This document shows, one piece after another, positions 23,100-36,349 of a stretch of 64,000 nt of DNA (position 1 is its first letter; each line of letters begins with the position of its first letter). The notes under the pieces were generated by a model, which saw only the letters and a list, made by a program, of their open reading frames with translations, was not told the DNA's origin and made no database searches. The translations under genes were made by a program, and so were the position numbers. Source of the DNA: Mauremys mutica (lineage: Eukaryota; Chordata; Testudines; Geoemydidae). Location: assembly GCF_020497125.1 (NCBI RefSeq), contig NC_059081.1, positions 65,988,768 through 66,052,767 on the forward strand. Reading direction: 5' to 3'.

Positions 23100-26000
23100 A
23101 CAGGAATAATTCTGTCAGTTAGGCTAGTTGAAATAATAAATCAAGGGACTGCAGCTTGACTCGCTGGTTACTACAATCCTACTATGTAGAAATCCCTGTA
23201 TTAGAGAGCGGCATATTTGTTACATGAGCAATATGGAAAGAGACATTTGATTGCTTGGCAGAGATTCCACTCCAGATCTGCAGCTGGTCTAATTTGGTGT
23301 AGATCCATTGACTTCACTTCATTTACACCATCTGAGGATTGAGCCAAGGAACAATCCTGGTAGGTATAAGGTATAACTACACAATTATGAGCTCTTTCGT
23401 CTTAACAACGCAAATCCCTTCACACTATTACTTGTCCTTCCCCATGACTTTCCCAATATCCTGCAGAAGGAAATTAAGAAATCTGTCCTGCATACCTTAC
23501 TCGTCTTCAACCAATTCCATTAACTCCCATGGGACTACTCCCATGAGTAAAAGTGGTGGGATTGGGGCTGAAATTTCTAGGAGAAATAATTGTGGCTCCA
23601 AAGTTCACCAGTTTTAGAAAGCAGAATAAAGAAAACCCAATACAAATGAAGTGCAACTAGTAGGCTGCTAACAGAAAAATAAGCAGAAATTAAGAAGGCA
23701 TAGAGGAGCATAATGGCAAAAATCTACCAAGGCAGGTTTCGAACAGAGCTAGTTCATCTAGTGCTGAAATAACTAAGATAATGAGAAAATGCACACCCAC
23801 AAACCACTGGGCCAAATCCAGAGGTCCATACTAATTCCTCCATTACCAGGGACTTCATTGGATGTTTGCCTGAGTAAAAACTGAGCTCCCTGTTTTGATC
23901 TTACTTTGGAATAACTTTGAACATTGCATTTGCTTCCTTCAGATGCAGCCCAAAGAATCTCTCAGATCTATTGAAGACAAGAGGCATCCACACAGAGAGT
24001 CTTGTCTCCATTCTGCTGCTCACAATCCCTTCCTCGACTTGCAGCGGGCTGTGCACAGCATAGAGCCTGCAGAAGCCCTTCTCCCCGTGTCTCCTCAGAT
24101 TCCACAGGCTACCCCAGCACCTCGCTCAAACTGACAAATAGGACGTGGCGCCGTAAATTGCGCAGACTGTTGGGTTGTGAGGAAGGAATTTGGTGGAGAC
24201 CTAATGGCTCCGTGCCCCACCCACTTTGTTTTCTCCCAACCCACAGATGGACTTACACAGGATAATAGGGATGTTCGCCCTGCTGCAGAGACGATACTCT
24301 TCCATCCACGCTCCACCCCAGCAGGGATCCACAGGCATAGACACCCTGGGGCCCAAGTCTTATTTACATTAAGGCTTCCTTACACTGCCTGATAGCACCT
24401 CTGATAGTAGACAATCCATATATAAAGTTATAACCGTGTGAAAAAACGTTTTTGGTCCAGATCCTGCAAAGTTCCCATTATGTGCTTAGTCCCTGCTCAC
24501 TTGAGTGACTCCATTAAAAGTAAATGGAACCACGTGCGAGAGTAAGGTTCACAACATCAGCATATCCTTTCTCAGCATATCCTCAAATGCAAAACCATGG
24601 GATCAATTCTTCTTCCCCTGTTGGTCTTTGCATTCTGCCCACTAATCTATGCTGGGACTAGTTCTGAATATCCAAACATTTGAGTTGCTTTCCAGTAGCT
24701 ACCATATATTAAATATAAATATAAATCTGCCACAAAAATATTTCTTGGTCCATAACTGGAATTACTACACAGCTACCCATTTTCCCTTGCAGTTACATGG
24801 AATTTAAAATGTTTACTCCCTAGCTAGTAACATGTTTTAGGTCAGCAAGCATTCCAGCTAGAAACATCAATGGCATCTCATTGGAGAATCTTAAAATTTC
24901 CCCCTTAAAACGATATCAGGAATCTCTCTCTACCTCTGATAGGTTGTTAGACTGCCAACCTTAATTTCAAAATACCTGATTTACAGAAAAGCTAGTTTGC
25001 TATTTTTGTGATTTAAAATCCATTTGTTCTCATTTTTTTCTCTCTGCAAGGCCAGGAACCTTGAATGTGCGGTAAGGCAATTTAACTTAACAAGCAGAGA
25101 CTATGAAAAATAGTACCAACATTTTTTTAAAAGTTCCAAGATGTTTAAACTCTTGGCACGAAAGCCCCCTTTAATGAAAACAAATGTCAGATAGTATGTG
25201 ATAGTGTGTAGGTTTTACTGGCTCTCATTTTGGATAGCCATATAAATCACTCATAACTTTGCTATTCATAAGAAATTAATCAGTCCTCAACTCATGAAAT
25301 GCAACTAACACTGCTATGTACCAGCATGTAAAACATGTGATCATGCTGTAGGTGTCATAGGAATACCCATGGGATAAGCTGAACAGGCATTGAGACTACC
25401 AATCTCTACTAATAATGTGAGAGTTGCATTAATTATGCACGTTTGACGGTTTCACCTGCACTCTGCCCCCTAGTCAGTCTTCCAAGTTAAACTCTGAACA
25501 TTCAGAACTTCAAACATCTTTAAAATATAAACTTCCTTCCTCTCGAATGTGCTCCCATCCCACAAAGTTATAATGGTCAGAGGTGCAAAAAAAATCAATC
25601 CTTGCACATGTGGGATTTATGAGATTGATGTCTCACAATCTTGTAAGGTGTGAAATAGGAAGTTTATGCCATGGGAAGGAGTGATTTCCAGCCTCCCAAA
25701 GGGAGGCACAGAATTTACTAAGCCTTGAATAGTTCCAAGATACCAGGCCATAATACTGTGCCCTCAGTATTGGTCTGGCTCTGCTCCCATTGAGGTCAAT
25801 AGGAGTTTTATCATACTCTTCAGTGGGATCAGGTTTAGACCAATGTTGAGTGCTTTTGAAATGTCCCTAACAATTGTGAAATTGTTGTGTATAGAAATAG
25901 TATATTAGGCCCTGATCTGGCATCTGGCTCCAGGAGGGCAGGGAGGTGCATCTCTACAGAGCCATTTGCAGGATTAGGGCTTTAGGTAAGTTTTGGAAAT

Positions 26001-29000
26001 CTTGTGTGTGTACTGATCACAATTTTCCTCTTGCTGGACACCAAGTCAGAACCAAGGGACCTGGCACGAGAAGTGGATAGGATAGCTTTTTTTCCTGGTA
26101 CCCAACATTTACAAAAAAACCCTCTCCAGTGTTTCCATATTGACTTTTTTTGGTCAGATGCAGACCACAGGATGGAGTGGCATGATGCAAAGAACCACTT
26201 GTTCAGGATAATTTGTACAACTCACTCATGGTTTTGCCAGTTGAAGGATTTACGGTTGCTGTGTATCAACAGATCATTGTAAAACAGCCAGGGTGTAACA
26301 GTGAATCTGACCCAGGCTTTTTCAGATATTTTTCATAATATTCCTACATGGTGTATCCTTGGAAATGCCTGTAGTGATTTCCATCAACTCAGCCCAACAA
26401 AATATCTGCTTAAATCTATGTCAGTCACACTTACAAACCTGGGCCTCAATCCAGCAAGGAGTTAAGCACATGCTTAACTCTGAAGTCAATGAGTGAAATT
26501 CTGGTCCTATTAAAGTCTCTGTCAAAACTCCCCAATGGAAACTTCACTGTGCTAAAGTTCTTAGAGTTAAGCAGGTACTTAAGTCCTTTGCTAGATCAGG
26601 GGCCTTTAAAGCATATGTGCGCGTGCGCTTGCTAGATGAATGCACACAGCCAAGTATAATAATATCTGTTTAGAAATCATCATGTTAAGATCAAATTGGC
26701 CAGATCTGCTCTTCTACTCATTCAAAGCCAATGAACGAACAAGTGTAGGTCCTTAGAGAAAAATCTGTATTTTTATATGGGCAAAAATTTAACATCTCAT
26801 TTGAAACTATTTGTGTATAATTTAAGAATTATGTTAAGCTGGTATTTACTCGGATACTCTCTCATTAAGTCTCCCTCCATTGGATAGATAAAGTTTTATT
26901 TTTATATAACATTTTTCCCCTCCCTGTAGCAATGTCATGTAAATAGCTTGCTTATTTATGATTGTAAACGAGATGCAAAATCCAGTGAATCTCAGTATTA
27001 AAAAGAAATAGCTGTAGTTACTGCCTTATAGAATAAACTTGATAAATTTGAATAATCTAAATTTTTATTGCAGCCATCTTTAAAATAACGGGCTATGATT
27101 TCTTTTCATTTTTAATAATGCACAAAAATTCCAACAATTTAATCTGAACTACAGGGAGAAACGAAAGGCTATTTAGAGGTGCTGACTCAATGGATTGTTG
27201 AAAATGACTATATGCTGGAAATACTTTGGCTTGACACTAAATCTTTTTTTCTTTTTATTAACAGGATCATTGTGGAGCTTTTATGGAAAGTGAAATGTCC
27301 CGTTTGCCGACAGAAATATTTATGTGCTGTGAGAAAAATACAACTAAGACAACCATCACTTTGATGAGAAAAATTTAAAAAAAAATCCGTAACATGCACA
27401 CTTCTTAGATACATGAATTGTGAAACTCTGTCTTTATCTTCATGCTAGTTTCTTTATCAGTGTGCTTGGCTTTCTTTCCCCAGACTAACTGCTGATCAAA
27501 TTTTGTGTGTGCTTCTTCATTAAAAAGCCTCCCACAAAAATGAAACATGAGGTTTGTAATTTCTGTGGGAATCTCTGCTGCCACTATGTATAAAACAGAT
27601 GTAAATTTCAGTGCTGCATCTTCTGTTCTGCTCTGTGACATTAACTAGATTATGCCTCCCACTACACAGAAAACCACTACCGTCAACATTATGCCAATTT
27701 GTTAATAGTCAGCTTGAATTCTGTTTTAAAAGCATATTTACTCTTAACCACAAGACAGACAGCTGAGCAATGTTTCCCTCTAACTGAAAGCACATATAGC
27801 CATGCGGACACCTGGATTGTATCATCTCTAGGCGTATAAAGAAAAATCTAACCTTGCTAATTCACTTGCATGTAATCTGATTTTAAAACAACTTCATTGA
27901 TGGAATAACGTTTTCTTCAAAAATAATCAAGGATTGGCTGCTGGGTTCAAAATGAAAGTGCTAGTATTTATGATCAGTTGTCGTGGAGAGAAGAGACACA
28001 TGAAAAATCTTACTCTGTGAGCAAAGATGTATCTGTTGATAAAGGCAAGAATTTCAGAAATACACTAGTCTCAGTAAATTGTGTTAATTGATGAATCCTG
28101 GTTAGTTAAAATTTCAATAGAAACAAAGTTTCACTGAACCAGTCCATTAAATTCCTCCATTTGCTGATCCAGACTCCAAGGTCTGTTTCAGCAGCTGTTC
28201 TGTCATGTGGTTATCATGTATATACTACTCTTAATTATTGACTGATACGACTTATTAATTCGGCATTGCCCAATTTGAAGATTTACTACGTGATGCAGCT
28301 GAGGTGGATGTTTCGTAACAGTCAAACCTCATTTATAACCCAGAGAACATTAACAGTTTTATTATAATGCTCAATTCCTTTAGTAACGTTGAGCAAATTG
28401 CCCAGTGTTGAAAGCACTTTCCTCTAAGGTCTCAGTTTTGCTGGAGTTGTGTTGAATCACCACTGAAGAGAATGGAGTTGGATCACCTTGTTGACATGGT
28501 CCATGTTGCTCAGTACAGAAGAATAAGGCAGACTACTCTATTATTAATAGGATTACTAAACATCATATTAGACCAAGACACAGCTCCACAGCATATTCCA
28601 TGGAAAATAAACCACCGTCTATAAGCAAGTCAGACTGCCATGAAATACAAGCTGTTTCTGCAAGGGACTTCTTTCTGAGAAGTCTTCTGAGACTTCAAAC
28701 AGGGAGGAGCCAAGAAGCCTTCATTGCTCCTGACAACTACTCAATCTTGAGATGTTTTACAGGAGCAGGAGTCTTGCCTTGGGCAAGCCCTGAATGTACA
28801 TTCAGAGTACATTAGTGCCACCAAGCAGAAGACATTAATTGATAGCACCCACTCTAGAGTATTACTTAAGATGATACATCTTGCTAGACCACTGCTTTTT
28901 TGCTTTCTAATTTTCACAAAAGTATGATGATTTCAGAAGCATAGGAATGCAGAATGGGAGCTAGAAAGAGGGGATGAGTACTGCTTTTGAAGGGTTTATT

Positions 29001-31420
29001 CAACTAAGGAGTTGCACAGAAGCAGAACTTGGTCCAAATTCTCAAAGGCTAACCCAGAAGAATGTAATAATCCAGGATAATTGTTGTCGTACTTGGCTAA
29101 TTCATTCTGTTTACCTTAGCAAACTTTCTGGAGCAGGAGGCTTATAGCAGTATAAGCTTCAGGTATTAAATATTTCCTAGACTCCCTTGAATCAGAGGTT
29201 CACATTCTGGCAGGGTCCACTTAATCCTTTATCCTTTCAAGGTACTGATGAAAGACTTCCACAGTTTTCTATATAGGAGAAGATGAGACCTGCTTTTGCA
29301 ATCTTGAATGCATTATACATCAGAAAGCGTGGGAGTTGGGGGCTAACCACTCATTGTACCTCGGAAAATGCCACCCTATCTGTGGCAAATATGTTCACTG
29401 ATTGCAACTATCTAGAATTCTAGAAGTAGTTAAAATCTTATCCTTCCCTCCCCCTCCCTAAATGTCAGTGTCAAAATACTGCACAGGAGGCGTTCAAAAT
29501 GTAGCATCTAGGGCTTTGCAACAATGTTCTAAACACTTTATGCCACTCAAATTACACATTTATTCACAGCCCATTTGCTCTTCTTCTGTGGCTGATCTCA
29601 TGAGGCTCTGAGCAACCTGACCTCCAATTTTGCCAGATTTTGATTGCATTTGAACCCCCATAGATCAGGAGCAATTTTTCCTAAAATAGAGTTACGCCGG
29701 ATTCATACTGGTGAAAGTCAGATCAGTCTGCCCCACAGCCTTCAATAGAAATTGAGGGCAACTCAGCATCTTACAGGACCAGGTCTTTAAAACTGCTGGA
29801 AACTTTGAGTGCAAGGAAATAAAAGGGAAACTAAGGGGAAAAAAGGGAGATAATAACTTTTGACCATCTAATTTGAAAGTGAGTGACAGTAAGAGGTTCA
29901 TATGCTAATGTAATGGCACAGACATGCTGCATGAGCTAAAACTAAAGAACGGGTTATAGAATGTTTATTTTGAGGTGCTGTAGCCAGTAAGGCTGTTTGA
30001 AACAATATTGTTATTGGATCAAGGAGCTCTTGTGAATTAACTCATTTCAAGTGCAACTCAAATATACTGGGCCAGACTTTGATGGTGCTGTGCCAATGTG
30101 TAAAGAAGCCCAATGACGACGACTGTGGTCCTGAGGATTTTGCTCATTGCTAATTCACAGGCATGCAGTATGTGGCTTTGTATAGTCTACGTCTCTCATA
30201 AAATATGGGCGTGCCCAGGATTGGCAGTTTAAAGAACATATTCAATTGCTAAATAAATATACTCTTCTCAATTGCTCTGTAAAAAAACCACCCTACAGCT
30301 TTTAGACGCTATTTCTTAACATTGCTTTTATATGGGTGCTGCTGGACAGCTTTTCTGCTGAGAAGTTCCTTCTACCCGCAATCCCCATAATAAAATTAAA
30401 ACAAAAATTCTTCAGATATTGTTGTTGAATGTTGACCTTAGAAACCATACCAGCAATTTTGCTCTATTCTTAATAAACTATTGCACTCATGGTATTTCAC
30501 TGCTGTAACAGACAAATCAGTTCCTGTTCCAGTGCACTATAGATAGGAACATCCTGGGTTGCTGGAAAGATAATTTCTAGTGCAAAGTACAACATTGTCC
30601 CCTAGTGGGCTATATGCTGAAACACAAAAACACCACACCACCATCCTTTTGGATACATACAGCAAACCCTATGAAATAAGGTAAAAATGTCAGCCTGATT
30701 TCTGTTCAAGGTTTTACAGTAGTCATATGCCACAAGCGGTTTTAAGATTCAGGTCTAAATGAAGAGGTGAGTCTATGTGAACCTAAAGAAGCCTGAATTG
30801 GTGTAATTTACACCTTATTCCAACTCGCTCTATCTGTAAATTACACCGCCTTAGACTCATACCCACTTAATTACTGTGCAACTTGCACCCACTTACAGTG
30901 TGATATTTACATTACATGTCATCCTCTGACTTTAGCCCATGGAGTGCAGAAGAGCATAAACAGGTGTAATTTACATGCTAAGGGTTCAGAAGAGCAGAAT
31001 ATCAGGACACGGTGTAAGAAGGTATACATTAAAGTTATCTACTTGAGTGATGTGTATGAGGAGTGTAAATCCAAGGGCACCAGAGGTGGCGTAACTTACA
31101 GGAAGAAGGTTCACATTCCAGCAACCTACTAGTCCCTTCAATTCATTTTGGCCTTCAGTGTTTCATAATGACTGAAAATTTCAGTTAGTGTATTTTATCC
31201 CAGTAAATAGATACTGGGAGTAAAATCCTGCTTGCCTTACTCACATAGACTTGGGCCCCAATCCAGCAGCTCTGATTCACATGAGGCATCCCCATGAAAT
31301 CAATAGGATTTCTCAGATGAAGAATGGCTGCAGGACAGGGCCATTGGCACTATGGGTTATATTCTTTGTGGCTTTATAATAGCAACGGCTTAGAAAAATT
31401 ATTCTTAAAATTAGAGACGG
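23100..31420. other. 8 kb repeat-poor non-coding stretch
   Basis: No LINE, hAT or SINE of length is visible, only short pieces of the foldback family (for example about 23280-23350, 24455-24560, 25770-25850, 26440-26610, 31210-31345). CTCF-like words lie at 25464-25477 and 30597-30609. A splice-acceptor-like site at 27245-27264 is discussed among the rejected items. The relative lack of recent insertions could mean conserved regulatory DNA, but nothing in a single sequence proves it. Confidence 0.45.
25770..25850. repeat. Foldback-family copy with both arms
   Basis: TTGGTCTGGCTCTGCTCCCA, ATTGAGGTCAATAGGAG and TGGGATCAGGTTTAGACCAA form inverted outer arms (TTGGTCT / AGACCAA) around the central CATTGANNTCAAT word. 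This is one of the cleaner copies in the window. Confidence 0.55.
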
Positions 31421-31424
31421 GCCA

Positions 31425-32160
31425 ATTTAGGACCCAAAGGAACAAAGCATGTAGGTCATATTTACAGGATGGGAAGCATTATCCTGGGAAGCATTGACTC
31501 TGAAAAAGACCTGGGGGTTGGTCAGCTGAACATGAGCAACCAGTGTGCCTCAGTGGCCAAAAGAGCTAATGCAATCCCGAGGTGCATAAACAGGGGAATC
31601 TTGAGCAGGAGGTTATTTTACCTCTATTTGGCACTGGTGTCAAAACGATGTCCAGTTTCGGTGCCCACACTTTAAGAAGGATGTTGATAAATTGGATAGG
31701 GTTCAGAGAAGAGCCACAAGAATGCTTATAGGGTTAGAAAACATGCCTTGTAGTGATAGACTCAAAGAGCTCGATCTATTTAGCTTCACAAAGAGAAGGT
31801 TAAGGGGTGACTCAATTACAACGTATGAGAAAGATACAAGTCTCTCAATATTTAATAATGGGCTCTTCAAACTAGCAGAGAAAGGAATAACATGATCAAG
31901 AGGGTAGAAACTGAAGCTAGACAAATTCAGATCAGAAATAAGGTGTAAATTTTTTTTACAGTGACAGTAATTAACCACTAGAACAATTTATTAAGGGTTG
32001 TGGTGAATTCTCCATCACTGACCATTTTTAGATCAAGATTGGATATTTTTTCTGAAAGATCTGCTGTAGGAATTATTTTGGGGCACTTCTCTGACCTGTG
32101 TCATACATGAGGTCAGACTAGATGATCACAATGCTGCCTTCTGGCCTTGGAATCTATAAA
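31425..32160 (+). pseudogene. CR1 LINE 3' third, degraded
   Basis: Reading frames 31469-31675 and 31692-31895 contain DSEKDLGVGQLNMSNQC, AKRANAIPRCINRGIL and MDRVQRRATRMLIGLENMPC with LKELDLFSFTKRRLRGDSI, the CR1 ORF2 region downstream of the palm domain, broken by a frameshift between them. The 3' end reads GGTCAGACTAGATGATCACA and finishes near 32160. The nucleotide divergence from the copy 360 bp to its right marks a different, older insertion. Confidence 0.85.
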
Positions 32161-32501
32161 ACAATACTATAGAAGAATTTAGAATCCCTCCAAGGTGCCA
32201 GTAGCGAAGATGGATTCAGGTGACACCAAAATTTAAAGATGACCACAGAAAACCACAATCATTCCAGGTTTGACCTTCTTTACTTCTGAGTCTGTCCCCT
32301 TTAAAATCTCCTTGCTCCACTTAACAGCCAATGAGATAAAAAATAAAAACAAACTACAACTGTTTCCTTGTTTCTACTGCACACTTGTGACTTTCAAACT
32401 GAAATACATTTGTTAGTATCACTTTCCCAATCACAGAATCAATCTCTATGCACCATAACTCTGATTCTCCACTCTGTTTGCCTGGTTTTTCAATTGAGTT
32501 C

Positions 32502-32534
32502 AATATTCTAGGATAATCTTCATCCTAGAATATT
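32502..32534. other. Perfect 13-bp inverted repeat at a LINE 5' junction
   Basis: AATATTCTAGGAT (32502-32514) and ATCCTAGAATATT (32522-32534) pair perfectly around a 7-nt loop. The right arm is LINE coding sequence (the HPRIL codons); the left arm appears to be flanking DNA. The hairpin sits exactly at the truncation point of the CR1 copy. Confidence 0.85.
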
Positions 32535-34304
32535 AAGGGAATTGGCGAGTGAAATTGCAAGCCCGTTAGCGATGATTTTTAATAAATCTCTAAACTCGGG
32601 GGTTGTATCGTTTGACTGGAGATTAGCTAATATAGTTCCTATATTCAAGAAGGGGGAAAAAAGTGACCCGGGTAACTACAGGCCTGTTAGTTTAACATCT
32701 GTAGTATGCAAAGTCATGGAAAAATTTTTAAAGGAGAGAGTGGTTATGGAGCATGAGGCCGATGGCAACTGGGACAAATTACAGCATGGATTTACGAAAG
32801 TTAGATCGTGCCAAACCAACCTGATCTCCTTCTTTGAGAAAGTAACAGATTTTTTAGACAAGGGAAATGCGGTGGATCTAATATATCTGGATTTCAGTAA
32901 GGCGTTTGATACGGTACCGCATGAGGAATTACTGGTTAAATTGGAAAAGATGGGGATCGAAATGAAAATCCAGAGGTGGATAAGGAGCTGGTTAAAGGGG
33001 AGACTGCAGAGGGTCGTATTGAAGGGGGAACTGTCGGGTTGGAGGGGGGTTACCAGTGGAGTTCCTCAAGGTTCGGTTTTGGGTCCAATTTTATTCAATC
33101 TATTTATCGCTGACCTGGGAACCAAGAGTAGGAGTGGGCTGATAAAGTTTGCGGATGACACCAAGTTGGGAGGTATTGCAAATTCGGAAAAGGATCGGGA
33201 TATCCTCCAGGGAGATTTGGATGACCTTGTAAACTGGAGTATTAGTAACAGGATGAAATTCAATAGTGAGAAGTGTAAGGTTATGCATTTAGGGATGACT
33301 AACAAGAACTTTAGTTATAAGCTGGGGACGCACCAGTTGGAAGTAACGGAGGAGGAGAAGGACCTAGGAGTCCTGGTTGATCGTAGGATGACTATGAGTA
33401 GGCAATGTGATGTGGCCGTTAAAAAAGCTAATGCGGTCTTGGGATGCATTAGGTGAGGTATTTCTAGTAGGGATAAGGAGGTGATATTCCCGTTATATAA
33501 GGCGTTGGTAAGACCTCATTTGGAGTATTGTGTGCAGTTTTGGTCTCCCATGTTTAAGAAGGATGAATTCAAACTGGAACGGGTATAAAGAAGGGCCACT
33601 AGAATGATCCGAGGAATGGAAAGCCTGTCGTATGAAAGGAGACTTGAGGAGCTCAGTTTGTTTTCCTTAACCAAAAGAAGGATAAGAGGAGATATGATTG
33701 CACTCTTTAAATATATCAGAGGGATAAATACCAGGGAAGGAGAGGAATTATTTCAGCTCAGTGCTAATGTGGACACGAGGACAAACGGATATAAATTGTC
33801 AGTGAGGAAATTTAGGCTTGAAATTAGACGAAGGTTTCTAACCATCAGAGGAATGCAATTCTGGAACAGCCTACCGAAGGAAACAGTGGGGGCGAAGGAC
33901 CTCCATGACTTTAAGATTAAGCTAGATAAGTTTATGGAGGAGATGGTATGATAGGATAACGGGCTTAGTCAATAGGTCAATTAAGTGCCACACTGGTAAT
34001 TAGTACAATGGGTCAATGAGAGGATATTGTTAGCCTTTTTCCAGAGGGTATGGCTGGAGAGTCTTGCCCGCATGCTCGGGGTTCAGCTGACCGCCATATT
34101 TGGGGTCAGGAAGGAATTTTCCTCCAGGGTAGATTGGCAGTGGCCCTGGAGGTTTTTTGCCTTCCTCCGAAGCATGGGGCAGGGGTCGCTTGCTTAAGGA
34201 GTGGGTGGATCGGCTTATGTGGCCTGCATCTTGCAGGAGGTCAGACTAGATGATCATAATGGTCCCTTCTGATCTTGAATTCTATGATTCTATGATTCTA
34301 TGAT
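32521..34304 (+). pseudogene. CR1 LINE, RT domain to 3' end, two premature stops
   Basis: This is the longest LINE copy here. The frame opens with HPRILRELASEIASPLAMIF and runs through the reverse transcriptase: NYRPVSLTS fingers block, LDFSKAFDTVPHEEL with the first catalytic aspartate, [16 protein letters not shown] and the palm motif [11 protein letters not shown]. After the RT it continues through the C-terminal region to about LDKFMEEMV (33951). One frame is kept throughout, interrupted only by TGA at 33454-33456 (most simply CGA to TGA, a CpG decay) and TAA at 33586-33588 (CAA or CAG expected from the VQRRATRM block in sister copies). The N-terminal endonuclease is missing through 5' truncation. 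The 3' UTR ends in three ATTCTATG units. The element cannot move on its own. Confidence 0.95.
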
Positions 34305-34309
34305 CAGTG

Positions 34310-34945
34310 AGTGCAGAATCAGATCCCATGAATCCAAAACCACTACCTAACTGAATTTTGCAAAAAGAGACTAATCCATCTTGGTTTTGGCCCCTATTAG
34401 AATACTCATAACACAAAGTGAAAGGTGATTTTGCAGAACAGAGTTCTGTTCAATGTTACCGTTCTTCCTCTTCATTTATTTTCAGTGCGTGTGGTATAGC
34501 AAAGAAAATAGATTGTGAACTAAAGGGTAAGCAATACATATCCTGTTATAAAACATATTTCTCAAATTATTCATTGACATAAGTTAATATTCTCTAGCCA
34601 AAGATTTTTAAAAAAATATTTTTAAAGAGAAATGCACAAAGGAAATCAATTTGGAACTCAAGAAAAGGAACCCTTTTGATCAATTTTCCCCACCAAGCAG
34701 TCAGTACATTTATGAAACTCTTCAAGGAAAATTATAGCATTTGTCAATCAATTTCAAAACCATATTTGTGAGCAAGATCAGATTGATTACATAAATGTCC
34801 TCCCCCTTTAAAAATGAACTTTTCTAAAAGGTCATATCTGGAGCTCAAATGACTTATGCGTTATTCTTATGGGCTTGCTTGCAGCTAAGTTAGAAAGTTA
34901 TAAAAGCGAAGTCAATTTCTGACTCCCAAAGTGTGGATAAAGCAA
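34310..34945. other. Non-coding, no gene recognised
   Basis: AT-rich sequence between the CR1 end and a MIR. Nothing else seen. Confidence 0.45.
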
Positions 34946-34949
34946 TGTA

Positions 34950-35155
34950 ATCCAGTGAATCAGGTTGTAGATTGTGAGTTGGGAGATTTGGGTTCTATTC
35001 CTGCCTCATTCACTGACCTGCTATGTGATCTTAAATGCATCATTTTAACTCTGTGCCTCTGTCTCCCCTCTTCGTCTGTTTAGATGGCAAGATCTCTTAT
35101 TATATGTTTGTTCAGTGCCTAGCAAAATGGGGCTTCCCAGGACTATTAGAATGCA
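34950..35155 (+). repeat. MIR-type SINE
   Basis: GGGTTCTATTCCTGCCTC, GACCTGCTATGTGATCTTA and CTCTGTGCCTCTGTCTCCCC follow the MIR core, and AGTGCCTAGCAAAATGGGGC the MIR tail. More diverged than the 12.6 kb copy. Confidence 0.7.
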
Positions 35156-35159
35156 AATA

Positions 35160-36035
35160 ATAGTCAACCCCCCATTCTCCCTGTCTCAGTAAGGGCCTTT
35201 TGGCTCTACTGAATTTCAAACAAGAAAGTTTAATAGATCTTGAACTTGATAAAGCTTCTTCGATAAGCAGGTGGCTACACTGCTGCAGAGAAAAGGGAAT
35301 ATTACTTCTTGGGTGTGTAAAAAAAAAAAAGACTCTACAAAATTCTATGTATTTCGGCCATTGTCTTGCCTAAGAGCAGAGCTCACCAACAGTTCATGAA
35401 CCTCAGTGTTGGTAACAGAGAAAACAAACCTTCCCTTTGGGCAGCATTTGAATTCCGACAATCTGTAAGAAGAGTATAAAATTGTTGAGACATGCTTTGT
35501 GAGGTTCTCTCCCACTCTCATTTCTGCCAATAAATGTATTTTGCAGATACAATTATTCAGTGGCAGAGTTTAACCCAGTGCTCAGAAGTATGAAGGTAAA
35601 GTAATTGACCATATTAATCCTTGTATGTCTTTTGCTGCTCTCTGGGATCATAAATATAGGGCAAAATATCACCCTGGGACACCAGTGTTTGACAAAGCAC
35701 TGGGGAGGCGGCTTATTTTTAAAGCTAATTAGAAGGGGTGATATGCCGGAGGAGGATATTTGGGGCTCCCAGGATCCCCTTGTTAAAAAAGTCCCATCAC
35801 CAAATTTAAGGGTGGATTGGGATGATTTCTCTGCATTCCCTGGAATTCACCACCTCTCCAGATGCTACTTAATCATCCTTGCTGGCTCAGACGTATCCCT
35901 GGAGCTCATCAAAATACTTCTGAGAAGGCAATAGCCCTTGGAATTAATCAGGGTAGGCTGAGCTGTGTTAAAAAATAATGCGGCGTCAATACAAAGCATT
36001 TCATTTCAAGGTTTTATAGACTTTCTTAAAAAAAA
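35160..36035. other. Non-coding, no gene recognised
   Basis: ORFs at 35345-35934 (60-109 codons) show no domain. No repeats identified. Confidence 0.45.
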
Positions 36036-36039
36036 TTTG

Positions 36040-36265
36040 AGGGAAATTCAGAAACACAAACATCGTTCCAAATTGAAATGTCAAATTGTTTCATTTCAGA
36101 CACGCTGAAACAAACCATTTTGATATTTCTGAAATTTATCTCCCCCCGCCCCCCCCTACACACACACACACCCGCCACCAATTTGCCAGAATCAGCTCAA
36201 GTTAGGGAATTGTTTTAGTTTATCTGAATCTGTATTTTTCAGTGGGGGAGGGGAAGAGATTCCAC
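36040..36265. repeat. AT-rich foldback element
   Basis: TTGTTTCATTTCAGACACGC and CTGAAACAAACCATTTTGAT give mirrored GTTTCA / TGAAAC blocks, flanked by further AAATT / AATTT pairs, with an inserted C- and CA-rich patch at 36140-36175. The same style recurs at 47.59, 49.24, 60.94 and 62.65 kb. Confidence 0.5.
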
Positions 36266-36349
36266 AAAAAGATTTTTGCCCAACTCTAATTGGGAGCCTC
36301 TTAAAGGTCTTCTCCCTCCTCCAACTCATTTCCAGTTACATAAACGGAA

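Noticed and set aside
27245..27370. Acceptor-like polypyrimidine-ACAG followed by a frame with CPVCRQK (RING-like)
   Set aside because: The acceptor is good, but the frame is only about 33 codons before a stop, no donor follows, the single CxxC pair is not a RING domain, and the AT-rich context gives such sites by chance.
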